Shown one piece after another: positions 45,699-57,371 of a DNA stretch of 64,000 nucleotides. Source of the DNA: Sordaria brevicollis. Lineage: Eukaryota; Ascomycota; Sordariomycetes; Sordariales; Sordariaceae. A program made the translations under genes and the position numbers. Under the pieces are notes generated by a model. The model ran no database searches. It was not told the DNA's origin and saw only the letters and a program-made list of their open reading frames with translations. The DNA lies in assembly GCA_033439795.1 (NCBI GenBank), contig JAUTDP010000002.1:4650001-4714000 (forward strand), in the 5' to 3' direction. How positions within the stretch are numbered: position 1 is the stretch's first letter; every line of letters starts with the position of its first letter.

Positions 45699-48600
45699 CT
45701 TTCCCTTCCTCGTTCCTAAATCTTTCTTCCTGCTATCCGCCTCTGCTCCTATATTTACCACACCTCAATCCTACTCGGATCTTACTCGGCCAGCGGGCCG
45801 CATCCCGTCCAAAGCTCCGTGCCGATGGTTTCTGCCGACCACATGGCCAGTAGATAACCAACTTCGACAAGTTTTAATCGATGATACCATGCCTCAGTGC
45901 CTACCATGCATGGCCCAGACAATTAAACGACAGCCGACATGCTTATAAGCCACCGAATGCATGTCCTGCTCGGTACATGGATATGCTTGCTCGAGCATGT
46001 TGTCTCTACCCAGCATGCAGGTTACCTACGGACAAAAACTTGAACTTCCGAGATCCAAAAGCGTTGGAAGTGATGGGAAGATTTCGGATTGTGAGAGCAG
46101 TTGCATGCATGTAGAGGGATGACTTTGCTTCGGGATGGCTTTATCATTCCTTACCATGGGCGTAGGAAGACTCTATCCTACAGAAAAAAGTATCCATGCA
46201 AGACTTTACGTGACAAAGATCACCACAAGCTTTTGGTGGACGTAAAATGTTCGAGTTCAAGATTCCCACCTCTCTTGTGCTAAATGCAAGTAGAGTCATG
46301 ATCGGATGTACCCGACTGTTCCATAAAACTTCTTATGTGCCCGACAGCTTTCGCAATGTAAGAGACTGCTCGAGATTAGTATGATATAACCGTGAGAAAC
46401 CTGAGAGCGAGGTGATGACCAAGGTACGTTTGGGTATCGTAGTTTTCACACCCAAAACTCTACCGAATGTAGAAGTATAGTTGAGTATCTTCTCTTACAT
46501 TCATGGATGTACTATGCATGTAGGCCCAAAGTGGATGTGCCAAAGCTGAATCTTCGAGCAACCACAAGGAACTCTCTGGAAAACCCCGATGCAAGTCCAG
46601 ATCCCAAGTTGATTGTGTCTGCACGTACCTACATGAGTAATACATCTTAACCTCATACGCCGAAATATTGGGAATCAAATGTTTGTGGACGCGGGAGGGA
46701 AAAAGAAGCATGAAATGCATATGGTCGAGAGGAGTGGGCGTCACCCTAATGTTTAACCCAAGAACTAGGTATAGCCGGCATAAACAGCCTACATGAGCTA
46801 CCTCACCTTGCATTCACAAAAGCTCGAAGACTGCGGAACAACCCAGATGAGGAGATGTTCTGTATGGTATGGTTGATTTGTCCCAACTCCAAATGCCAGA
46901 ATGTGTGGGAAGAAGATGGAAGATTGCTTTAACAAGCTACAAAGAGCCTGATCAAGTTCCGTTCTGTCTGCTAGATGCACATCTGGATCATTTTACCAGG
47001 TTCATGACCCGTGTTCGTGAGCACTGGACAGTACGGTGGTTGCAAGGTAGAAGAGTGTTATTTACGCAGTCGAGAAGATAATGTTATGAAGACTTTTTGA
47101 AGATCTTCTAGGTTGGTTTGGACCCATCTTCTTGTATTGAGTATCCGAAGGTCATAACCGGTTGATGTCTGGATATTTTGTACACGATACTTCACGTTGC
47201 TAGTGTCTTTCAGTATCAATCAACTTAGAACATGGCGAAGCGTGTGTAAAATTGTTCGGAAACACTTGCACCAAAGTTCAACCAAAGAGTCTTTGGCTCC
47301 TTTTTTTTAACACCTCGCATGAGTGATATGTAGAGGATAACTATCGAAGATGTTCCTCCCTCTCCGAAGGGAACTGCAATGAACGAGTCTACTTCAGGCA
47401 TATCTCCCATTGCATACATATATGGTATGCACCGAACGAATGACGAAAGCATAATTAGAATACATCTGAAATGGTTCAGAAGTTGCGGCAGGTACGCAAT
47501 GGACTCTGCGAGCTTACAAGCCCTTAACCATAACTTCAGGATACCTATCTGCACATACATGCGGCAAGAGCCGAACCCTAAAACTACGGCATGCCATAGC
47601 CTGATCGCGATTCTGTGCCTTCTCAAATGCAAGCCGGCTTGTTTTGCATGTGAACTGGTAAGCGTTTAACCCTACGATGCCTGCTTGAAATGAAGTTCAT
47701 GGGGTAGATTGAGAGCCAGTCATGAAGATACAGCTACGTGCATAAAGCCGATGTAGTTGCATATCTATTGCATATCAGACGACCATGCAAGCATTGGGTT
47801 TCGGCTGAGCTTCTATCAAAGTCGACAAACCTAATACTGCTAGAGATGATGAACTGTCATTCAGCTCACAGCTGTCCTGTTATCTCGAGATGTCTCGAGT
47901 GTTGTCATGCTAGGTAGTCCAGTTGGCCAGCAACCATTGGATCAAAGAACGACGAGCCCCGGACTTGAACGGATTTGTCTCCGGGGAACAGGAAAGAGGA
48001 AGGTCTGCCATGCGGTCATCCCGCTGCATCCATTGCCCAGGGCCCCGGGACAACTTGTCAGCAGGGTAGATAGCGATTGTGATTTTTCCATCCCAAATTT
48101 CATGAGCAGAAATGTGGAATTGGCGAAGGCGCCAGTCTGCGTGTTGCTGCCGAGACAAATCGGGTTCAATGCCACGGATTAGAGTCTTACATGCACTACA
48201 CGTGGAGTGTGTTCGCCTGTAGTTACCAAAGAGAGTTGCTCGCGCCGTTTCGTGGCCCCGTTCCCGAGAATATTGTGTTCATAGTACAATTGTGTGAAGA
48301 AGCGGAGTATACCAAAGGAGCAGGATCGCAAAAGGCCACCGCAAAAGTCCAGTCGCAAAAGTGGTAGTGTCGCACGAGACATTCAGGTTTTTGAATTTTT
48401 GTCGGTCTGGGCTGGGGTTTGTCTTGAACGTGTTTGCCACGCTCCAACCGGCGAACGCTCCAGGTCTGGGATTACTGGTCGCCCTGATGCCCCTTTTGGA
48501 CGGACTACCGACCGGCGACAACGTGGGAGACGGATGAACGAAGAAGGAGGGCGGAAAGAATCCCGAAAAATTGAGGAGAAAAAAAAAATTGAACAAACCT

Positions 48601-51600
48601 AGGCCAACCCCTATTCTTGGTGTCTGTCGCTGCTCTCGGTGCGAATGCGAGTTTCCATGGCGTTGGTCCAAGACGGCAATCTTCGCTATGCCGGATATGC
48701 TAAGAATCCATGGCGGCGCCCCGGAAAGATTACCGATTCTCTGATAGCTTTTCGGCAAACCCTGTCATGAAGTTGCTTTTGCGTTCCCAAGGAATCCCCG
48801 AGATTTGGTCGAGCATGTTTTTGGGAAAGCCGGGGCGTTTCTGTAATCTGTGCTTCTTGCTTGAAGAAAAAATATGATCGATGTGATAGGTGGTTTTCCG
48901 CATAAAGATCGTGCTCCGATATTGGACAGGAATAAAATGGCGGAATGGGATGGGATGGGGGATGGGGGATGGAGAGATGCCCGACATGCTGGAACAGCAG
49001 CAGCTGCCCTGGCTGTGATATTGAAATATCGATAGATGGCTCCTTTTGATGTTGCTTCTGGATAGAGTTTGTCCTCCCCATCACTCTCACGAGTGAAACA
49101 CAGTTCGTGAAACCCATCATCCGCTGGGCTGCGACTACCATGCCTCTACGACTGTGCCATCCTCTTCGGGACATACCGCCCGGCTCCTTCCCTCGATTTG
49201 ATCTGCTGCGGACCGACAGCGTTGAAAAAAGCAGGAACCATGATGGGAGGGCAGGAACTAGGGGGAAAGATCGTCACGATGACCCCTCTTCAGTTTTCAA
49301 ACCTCAACGTTCCTTCCATCCCATCGACCCGACTTCCGACTCCGGGAGATTACAACTTCCACTTCCGCGGGAGCGTGATGATGCGTGATGACTGCACTGT
49401 GGATTGTTGGCTGTCGGCGCCGTCGATGTTTTAGCGCAAGCCCAAGCAAAATCGAATCAAGGCAGCACTGACAGCCCTGCAGCCTGTGAGCCAAGCGAGC
49501 TAAACCTGTTTTGGAAATCATTTAACCCTCAAAATGGTGAGCGGGAGGTTGTCAAAAAGCATGAATGCACTCTGCAAGAATCGCTCCAAGTCAATAACCA
49601 AGTTGAACACTCGAGTCTCCTGTCTCTTTATAACTTCTATCGTCGAGATACCCTATTCTGCTTTCAATGTCATCTAGTTCTCCGGAACTCTGGTGTACAA
49701 GGCGTGGGCTAGAGTTGCCTCTGAGACATCTTGAGCTTGTTCGCGGTCCACCTTGGCTTTTTGTTGCTGCCGTGGCTGCTCTGGCTGTTAGTGCGTACAT
49801 AGGCAGAGTGAGACGAATCATCTCAGACCTCGAGATGGTTCAAAGTCGGTTTCATTGATTCCCGTCGACATTGCAGACTAGCTTCAGCTTTTAGACTGGA
49901 CATTCCAGTCAAACATTGCAGCTGACGAAGAAGAAAAGAAGAAAAAGAAGAGTGAGTGTCTTGACTTTTTCCAACCAAGGACGCTAGAAGAAAGACGAGT
50001 CGAATAAAACTAAAGAGGCCGTTGAAGCTTCGGGGGCCCCTTGACCATTCAGCTCTCTATCGATACGGATGTGGGTCGGACTGGGCGTCTTTGGCGAGCG
50101 GTGATTGGACAGGTTCCTTGGTTTTGACTTCTATGAGTGGAGTGGCCGCTTGTAGAGGTCCACTCCTTAACAGAACGTCGTCCTCTGGTTGCACGTGTCC
50201 AAGTCTTGGCGCCCTCGTCGCCGGCTGTTGGACCGTGCGTTCCAGCGCACGGACCAGGGCATGGAGTGCTTTATCCGTTACTCGCCGTTGATTCCCATAG
50301 TTACCTAGAACAACCAATCAAGCACACTCATTCGTACCCCAAAGATCCGTGTCCCACGGTTGCACACCGCATTTCACTGTGTTGGTGCCCTTTGCTGCCC
50401 CGGGCGTGCCTCTTTCCTTGTCGCTTGTCTTTGGGAGAGTGGTCCAAGTGGGAGACTCTTGACGAGAACTGACAAGTGACAAGGGGAGTTTGGGCCCTTG
50501 GGGGGTAAATTGTGGGTATTCCGGTGGTTACATAAGCCTGGTCTCCCCCCGAATTCCTGCACTTGGGCTCGGCCCCAGCCGTCAGTCCTTCCATGATCAT
50601 CATACGATTCTGGCTTAAATCGTCCCACCCGTAACCCCATCGCCCTTCCACTCCCGACACCACTTTCCTCTGCGCATCAGCTCACCCAAACAATTCGACA
50701 ATTTGCGACGAGAGCGCGACGCAGAGAGGAAGAGAGAGACAGCGCGCGCGAGTGAGAGCCAGGCGCAACGACGACCAGCAGCGACCAGCGCCCACGACTA
50801 TCAACCCTCACAGTCTACTATCGCATTGAACACCCCCGACCGAGGACGCGGTCCAAGCTCCTCACCTTGACAAGCGCCTGACTTTGCCCTCCCGTCCCGG
50901 ACCCGGCAACCATCCATCCATCCAGCCATCACCCCCTTACCATTCATCGCTTCGGCTTCATCATTGGCCCACTTTGGCAGAGTCCAGCCAAACAAGAAAC
51001 AGGGAAGAAAAGACAAAGTGTTTAGGAAGGACTCGGAAACGAAACCAAAAAGTGACGACAGGAGACAAGAGAGGAAGAGAGGAAAAAAAAAGGTAGAGGC
51101 ACCCCACTTCTATTTCGCGCCTTTTGTTCTTCTTGACGAAAGGACCGAGCACTCGGGTCCTACTGTCGAGTGACGACGAGTCGTCGGTACCTCGAGAGAA
51201 GAAACATCAAGGTCGCTATTGTCGTGGTTGACTTGAGATTTGGTTGTAAAAGAGCATACTAACGCTCTGTGTGCAAAGAACTGACTGACTGAAGCGGTGT
51301 CATTGTTGTCTTTATTTCCCTGGTCAAAGTCTCCGACCGACGGGTATTGCAAGGTGCAGTGCGGATATCGGAACGGACTCGGACCAGCACACGCAAGGTC
51401 TTTGCTCCTTTTCAAGGCACAGTTTCAAGCTTCACACACTACCGCCCGGAAATTGGCTTTTTGGGGTGCGGGTTTCTGTCTCCAATCAGGGAATTTCTAG
51501 ATTCCCAATTCCTCTTTTGAAGCAGGAACAGAGAACGGGACAGGCACTCTCTCGCTCGGCATCGCAAACTTTAACTCACAAAATTCAGTACGGGAAGGAG

Positions 51601-51788
51601 TAAGAAAGGAGAGTCGGGTACCACACACTATCGGCCCCTACCGGGAAGAGTAAAAAAAGGGACAAACTCAGACCCGACTGGAGACGACCGAGCGCACACG
51701 CCAACCCGCTTGCAAACCTTGGGCCTTGCGCCTTGCCAAACACACCACACGCAGGGACGGCAAAGGGCTCGATTCACAGCCCGCCTGC

Positions 51789-51818
51789 ATGCAACAGCCC
51801 ATCATTGTACAATTCTGA
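51789..51818 (+). promoter_or_regulatory. Candidate upstream ORF in the sah-2 leader
   Basis: ATG 51789 opens a 9-codon reading frame (MQQPIIVQF, stop TGA 51816-51818), ending about 100 nt before the main start. If the mRNA begins upstream of it, it could reduce translation of sah-2. The transcript start is not known from sequence. Confidence 0.4.
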
Positions 51819-51920
51819 ACTGAGGGGTCTTGGGGTACATACCTTACAGTCCCGTCGTCAGATCCAGCATTAGTGAATACCGAATACCAGCATCCGGCCG
51901 ACACACACTGACTGCCAAAA

Positions 51921-54900
51921 ATGGCCGATCCCGATGCTGACTCGCCCGGCCTGTTCCAACCAGGTCTGGACAACTTCGACATCAGCACCCCGTTGCATCT
52001 GGGCGAGCCCACGCTCGCACACCATGACGCCGTCACCACCCCCGATCCTACCTCCCACAATTCTATCCCATCCTCCCTGGCCGATACTTCGAGAGCCTCA
52101 ACCGGTGGGCCAACTCAGCACAACTCTCCTCCGCTTGGCCACCACCTACCCAACGCCTTCAACGGTAACGCCTTCAGCCCTCAGCAGCAGTACCAACAAC
52201 AGCAACAGCAACAACAACAACAGCAGCAGCAGCAGGCCTTCGACTTCAACCAAGACAACATCTCCAACTGGAACCTTGGCGACTCTCCTCCCTTTGAGCC
52301 CGGCCCTGACTTCAACTTTGGCCCTGTCCCGAACGGTCTGAACATTCCCCAGAGCTGGGACCTCCCCGTCCACTTTGGTCTCAACTCTCAGGGACTCCAA
52401 CAACAGGGACAGCAACAACCACAAGGCCAATTCTTTCCCGACACGACCGGTGCTGGCATCGATCCGGGCATCTATGCCGCTGCCCTCTCCATTCCTTCGC
52501 CTCAGCAACACTCGGCCGAACCCATCTCCATCCGCACCAACATCAACCCCAACCTCCGCAGCAAGCTGACTCCAGCCCAGCAAGAGAAGCTCAAGACCAT
52601 CGCCATGCCGCCGCATCTTCAGTACCACTCGCCCAAGAGTGCCGGCAGCCCCGACTCCAACGCCAGCATGGGTCACGACAAGGGCTCCGCCTCATCACCA
52701 GACGGCCTCGAGCCATCAAAGCCAAATAGTAGGAAACGAAAGTCTTCCGCCGAGGTCGACGAGGACGACGATGACGATGACCTGGATGGACACCAGCCAG
52801 TGAAGAAGACGGCGCACAACATGATTGAGAAGAGGTATAGGACGAATTTGAATGATAAGATCGCGGCGCTAAGAGATAGCGTACCTGCCTTGAGAATCAT
52901 GTCAAAGAGCGCAAGAGGAGAAGACACGACGGAAGACAGAGAAGAGCTTCATGGTTTGACTCCGGCACACAAGTTGAACAAAGCCACGGTATGTGGTCTC
53001 TTCCTTTTTTCTTTCTATACTTTTTTTTTTCACTGCGTCATGCGCTCTCAGGGCATGCTACTGACATGTGAAATTTCCAGGTTTTGAGCAAAGCGACGGA
53101 ATACATTCGACATTTGGAGAAGCGAAATAACCGTCTGATCGAGGAGAACAACAGCATGCAGGCTCGCATTGCTGCCTTCGAGAAGCTATTCATGGCCGGT
53201 GCGATGACGGGTATGACCAACCCAATGCAAGCTCCACCTACACCAATTCAGTATCCCCAGGACGTCGCAGCGTTCATGACGACACCAATGCACACGCCAC
53301 GGGGTCCGGACCCTCCGGGCATGATCCCGATACCGGACGATATGAAGCGCATCTTGTCAGCTCAACAAATGAACGCCGGCCGACCGTACCCGGTGGGCCC
53401 ACCCGCGATGCAGCCCGGATACGTACCAAATCCGGGTCACATTCGCCGACAACAACTTCAACAACAGCAGCAGCAGCAGCAGATCCAGGGCCGGTGGAAT
53501 CCTTATCTCGGCAAGATGATGGTTGGTTCGCTGGCCGGACTGATGCTCGTCGAAGCCTTCATGGAGGACGAGACCAGCAACGAGACCACCGAGGGACGCG
53601 GTCTCTACGCCTTGCCGCTAAGGCTTATCGGATCCTTCATTCGCTCATCGCATCTCAGCGTGGGCGGTTACTACATTTCTGCCATTGAAATCATGGCCAA
53701 GCTCAAGCTGCTCTTGCTTGGTGCTCTGCTCGTGTGGACGATATTCCCCGACAACTTTTTCGACGCACCAAAGTCGGAAAAGCCAAAGGGCCCCACTTCT
53801 GCTGTCAAGGCCGTGCCCTCGCTCGCCTCGCCAATTCAAATCAGGAGACAAGCCTGGCTCACAGCCATTCAAACCGTTTGGGTACCACGGCACAACTTTT
53901 TCCTCGAAGCTGCCGCGTTACTGCTCAAGACGCTCAAGTTTACTCTTCGCAATGTTTTTGGTGTACGAACATATCTCTGGATGACGGGTCTCAGCGAGGA
54001 GCAGGAGGCTGCTCGTGTTAAGGCCTGGACGATCGCGTTGGATGCCCAGCTTGCAGGTGGTGACGTCGAGATCAATAGGAGCCGTCTCACTCTCACGCTG
54101 CTCGCTTCGGGCACTCTACCGGAAACACCTCTTCGTTTGATGCTTAAGGCGCTTCATACTCGGGTCTTGCTCTGGCAGTTTAGCGGCAAGTTTTCGCTTG
54201 CTAACCTCCCTGCGGCCAAGATTGCCAGGTCGAGATGGAACGAGGCCAGACAGCTGAACATGATCCTTCAGCGAACCTCTACTAACCCCGAAGATGTCCT
54301 TCCCGAGCATCTTGCTACTCTGTTGGAGCAGGATTGTGATGACGTTCTCAACGATAGCATTGTGCAGAGAGCGCATAACCTCGCCTTCAACCGCCCCACG
54401 GCCTTCAACTTGGTAGACCGAACGGACGGAATGAACATTGTCGTCGAGGACCCCGCCGTCCGCTCGCCCATGGATGCCGTTGCCGCGTGGTACTCCAACT
54501 CGATCCTTCAGCGCGTCCTCCTCTGCAGCCTCGCTAAAGCCCAGGAAGGTATCACTGAAGCCACCAAGGAGACCATTGACGAGATTGCCCTTGCCGTCAA
54601 GATCGCCCCTATCGGTTCCAACGCCTACCTCCGTGGCCTTGTCGCCCGCGCCGTCCTCGTCTCTGAGAAGCGTGGCGCCAACATCGCCGCCGCTCTCAAG
54701 GCGGCCAACCCTTCGCTCAACCCCGACAAGCACCCTGAATATGGCCAGGGCGTGCCCCCTCTTATTGATTCGCCCATGTCTCAAATTGATCCCGACCATG
54801 ACGCCCTCATGGCCCTCCAGTACGCCATGCGCATCGCCCACCTTCAGAAGTTTCCCGACCCACCAAAGCAGGCGATTGAGTTCATCAACTCGATCCTTCC

Positions 54901-55213
54901 CGGCGGCGTGGAGCAGTCCAAGTGCGAGGGCATGTCTCTTTTGGCATGCACCGCTGCGTATCACTTGATGGAGATGCTGGAGCGTCACAAGGTCGGCAGG
55001 GATCAGTGCTGCGGTGCGTTGGAGAAGCTTGCAGGCGTGTTGAGGGCGTGGGTTGGAAGTTCGCAGGGCGAGAAGGTCGGTCTGGATGGAAAGATGAGGC
55101 AGATGATGATTGGACGGTCAACGTCGATTTTGAAGTCGGTTATGGGGATGGAGAATGATCCCGGGTATGGGAGTATGAGTGATTGTGAGGAGAGGGAGGA
55201 AGGGGGGTGCTGA
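51921..55213 (+). CDS. sah-2: SREBP-type membrane-anchored bHLH transcription factor
   Basis: Exons 51921-52988 and 53081-55213 with a 92-bp phase-0 intron (GTATGT...TTTCCAG) encode 1066 aa. The N-terminus is a disordered Gln/Pro-rich activation-like region with a polyglutamine run near residues 91-105. The bHLH begins at [19 protein letters not shown] with the Tyr in the basic region (EKRYR) that marks SREBPs. The loop is long ([19 protein letters not shown]), the intron falls at its end, and helix 2/zipper is [19 protein letters not shown]. Two hydrophobic segments (~497-517, [15 protein letters not shown]; ~563-580, [15 protein letters not shown]) could anchor it in the ER. The long C-terminal domain matches the fungal SREBP DUF2014-type region. 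SREBPs are released by proteolysis to control sterol and hypoxia genes; in N. crassa sah-2 (short aerial hyphae) is the homologue, recalled from memory. Confidence 0.93.
52192..52235 (+). repeat. CAA/CAG polyglutamine-coding microsatellite in sah-2
   Basis: Mixed CAA/CAG codons encode an almost uninterrupted Gln run within the N-terminal disordered region. Length is likely polymorphic between strains. Confidence 0.85.
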
Positions 55214-57369
55214 TTTTTCGATGATCTCTTCCTTGCTCGCGATTGAGTTGTTTTTGAACGTTGTCCACCGGCTTATGTTCATATCTGTTATGGGGTTATA
55301 TGGTTATGGGTTTTTGAGAGTTTCGGTGTTCATGGTGGCGGTTTCCATTTTTTTTTACTTTTCTCTTTTACAAAGTTTAAACCCTTGCGAATCTGATTTG
55401 ATGTTCGTTTCTTGTTGCAGTTATATTACTGCCATCATGCCGTTCTTATGTCATACAACACAACTCACACGCTACTCTACGTCCTTTTTGTCTGATTACC
55501 AACCCTACTACACTACTACACTACTACACTGCTACACTGCACAATTTCCTATGCTGCTGCGATTCCAAGCCAAAAAATTACCGACATACCAAAAAGTTCT
55601 TGAAGCAAGCGCTGTTATCGTGTTACATATGTTTGTTCTAGAAAGAAAGGAAGATGAATCGGAGAGCTTTCGCGAGGGGGCTAAACTACAGGTGACTGAC
55701 TAGGTATCTTGGAAAGGGGTTCAAGAGGAGGAGGAGTATCCATGGTGTTATGAGGTTTTCAGAGATGAATGATAAACTGAGTTGTTATACTTGGAGTTTG
55801 CTAAATCGCGTCATCGGGCATGGGTGAGTGAGTGATATGGTTTGTTTGACTAGACTGACTAGACTAGGGGGGGTGAAGTTAGGTTCGCGTTATATATGGG
55901 TTTAGGTCATGAAGCATGGAAGTTCACGGAAGCCTTTTCTTCTGAGGCTACCTGTATAATTCTCTTGAAATTCGTGTATATCCCTTTCTGTTCAGTTCTG
56001 GTTTTAGTAATGCTCATACAAAAAGTATGGGCGTCCATATACATGCTTTTGGTCCGGGGTCGAATTCTATATAGCAGAGTCTCCCTCCCCCAGTTGGTTC
56101 ACAATCCGAGTTAGAGGCACTAACCATGTTTGAAGCGTTTTATGGGCTTGTACAAATAATTGTCTTGTACCGCCACAAAGAACTTGGTGAAACTGGCTTA
56201 CTTCAGTTGGATATGTATATAACCACACAGAAATGGTATACGAGTTGTAGGAGACTATACGGATACATATAAGATGAAATAAGACGGATCAGACGGCCCG
56301 GTACATACTGATACCCAGGGCATGTCATGGCATGTTATGGCGTGGGTAAGGTGAGAACTCGGAATAGGGAACCGGATCGGATGATGTAATTGAGGCTCCG
56401 TGAGGGGATCCATCCGCTTGGGAAGAAACGAAACGCGATACATATAAAACCATATAAACGAACCCAGAAACAACGACTGTGGACATGACGGCACATGTCA
56501 AGGCAGGCCGAAACGAAACGAAATAGAAGCGGAGCCAAAACAGGGCCCGGCTGGCGGGGAGACAACTTGGCGACGGGGAGCTCACCACCGCCGTCCCGAT
56601 CCCGGCACTTATGTACTCAAATCCGGGGACCACGACCAATCCATCCATCCATCCACGGCATCGAAAGCGGAAGCGGGAGCGGGTAGCCGGGTACGCACGG
56701 AGATATAAGTGGGGCCGCCGTTACTGAACCAGGTCTTTTCGTCCGGTGGTTAGGTTCGTGATGCGGGATTCCGGAGTTCGAGTCGACGACGATGACTTCA
56801 ACAGCCGGACGGCCGTGTCACTGCCAAAAAAAGCGTCACGTAGTCACGTCCAAAAAGTGTGACCGGCAGGCAGTTACAGGCCTGGATTGAGATACTTAGC
56901 AACGGCAGGCCTCATCGTGGGCCTCATCGTCGTCATCGGTCGCACCTGGGAGGTTGGGCCTTCTCATCCATCCCTTTGGTTGAAATCGTCAACCTTGCCT
57001 GCCGGCTGATCTGGAGGTAGCTGCCAGCGGAGAATGTCGTCACGTTGTTATTGGTTGCCCGTTTGCTGTTAACCTGTTGTCATTTGCAAGCGGCGAGGGG
57101 AAGCGATTTGCGAGGAACTTTGGCTACCTACCTTTAACTTGCCAGGAAACGTCAAGTACCTCTACGTATATAGAAGGTTGACTGCAATTGACAACATTAC
57201 AATAGTTGTCACATCCGACGATATATGATCGTTATTGACTCTTTGCGTATCCCATCGAACCTTCTCAGTCTCGTGGTGATTTCAACAACCACTTCAGTTT
57301 GAGAAGCAGACGGTAACCATAATGCTTGTGGAGAAAAACCTTGGCAGGCATCAGCCGGCACGCTACCTC
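55214..57369. other. Region between sah-2 and the AT-rich element
   Basis: Probable sah-2 3' UTR, then non-coding sequence. Four TACTACAC-like 8-bp units lie at 55506-55537. No gene was recognised; open frames here are short and without domains. Confidence 0.5.
55506..55537 (+). repeat. 8-bp tandem repeat (TACTACAC), four units
   Basis: Three exact TACTACAC units followed by TGCTACAC. A simple microsatellite in the sah-2 3' flank. Confidence 0.85.
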
Positions 57370-57371
57370 TA

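Larger units (their letters stand above)
44215..51920. other. 7.7-kb interval upstream of sah-2
   Basis: The first few hundred bases are a GGATGG/GATGAT-rich 3' flank of the membrane protein gene. A diverged direct duplication lies at 44761-45080 and 45351-45698. The last ~1.2 kb (50.7-51.9 kb) is purine-rich and probably the long 5' leader of the SREBP gene. Open frames of 60-160 codons between 46 and 51 kb (for example 49667-49858 with one hydrophobic stretch) lack recognisable domains. No RNA gene was recognised. Confidence 0.5.

Noticed and set aside
49667..49858. 63-codon frame with one hydrophobic stretch
   Set aside because: Too short and unsupported by splice sites, neighbours or motifs; could be chance.
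52146..52676. Minus-strand open frame with a long leucine run
   Set aside because: The leucine run is the reverse complement of the polyglutamine tract in sah-2.
54116..54988. 290-codon open frame on the minus strand
   Set aside because: Antisense to the C-terminal domain of the SREBP-type gene, which has a supported frame and splice junction.
56735..56800. tRNA-like string (GGTGGTTAGG ... AGTTCGAGTC)
   Set aside because: D-arm-like and T-loop-like pieces are present, but no acceptor or anticodon stem could be paired. At most a fragment.
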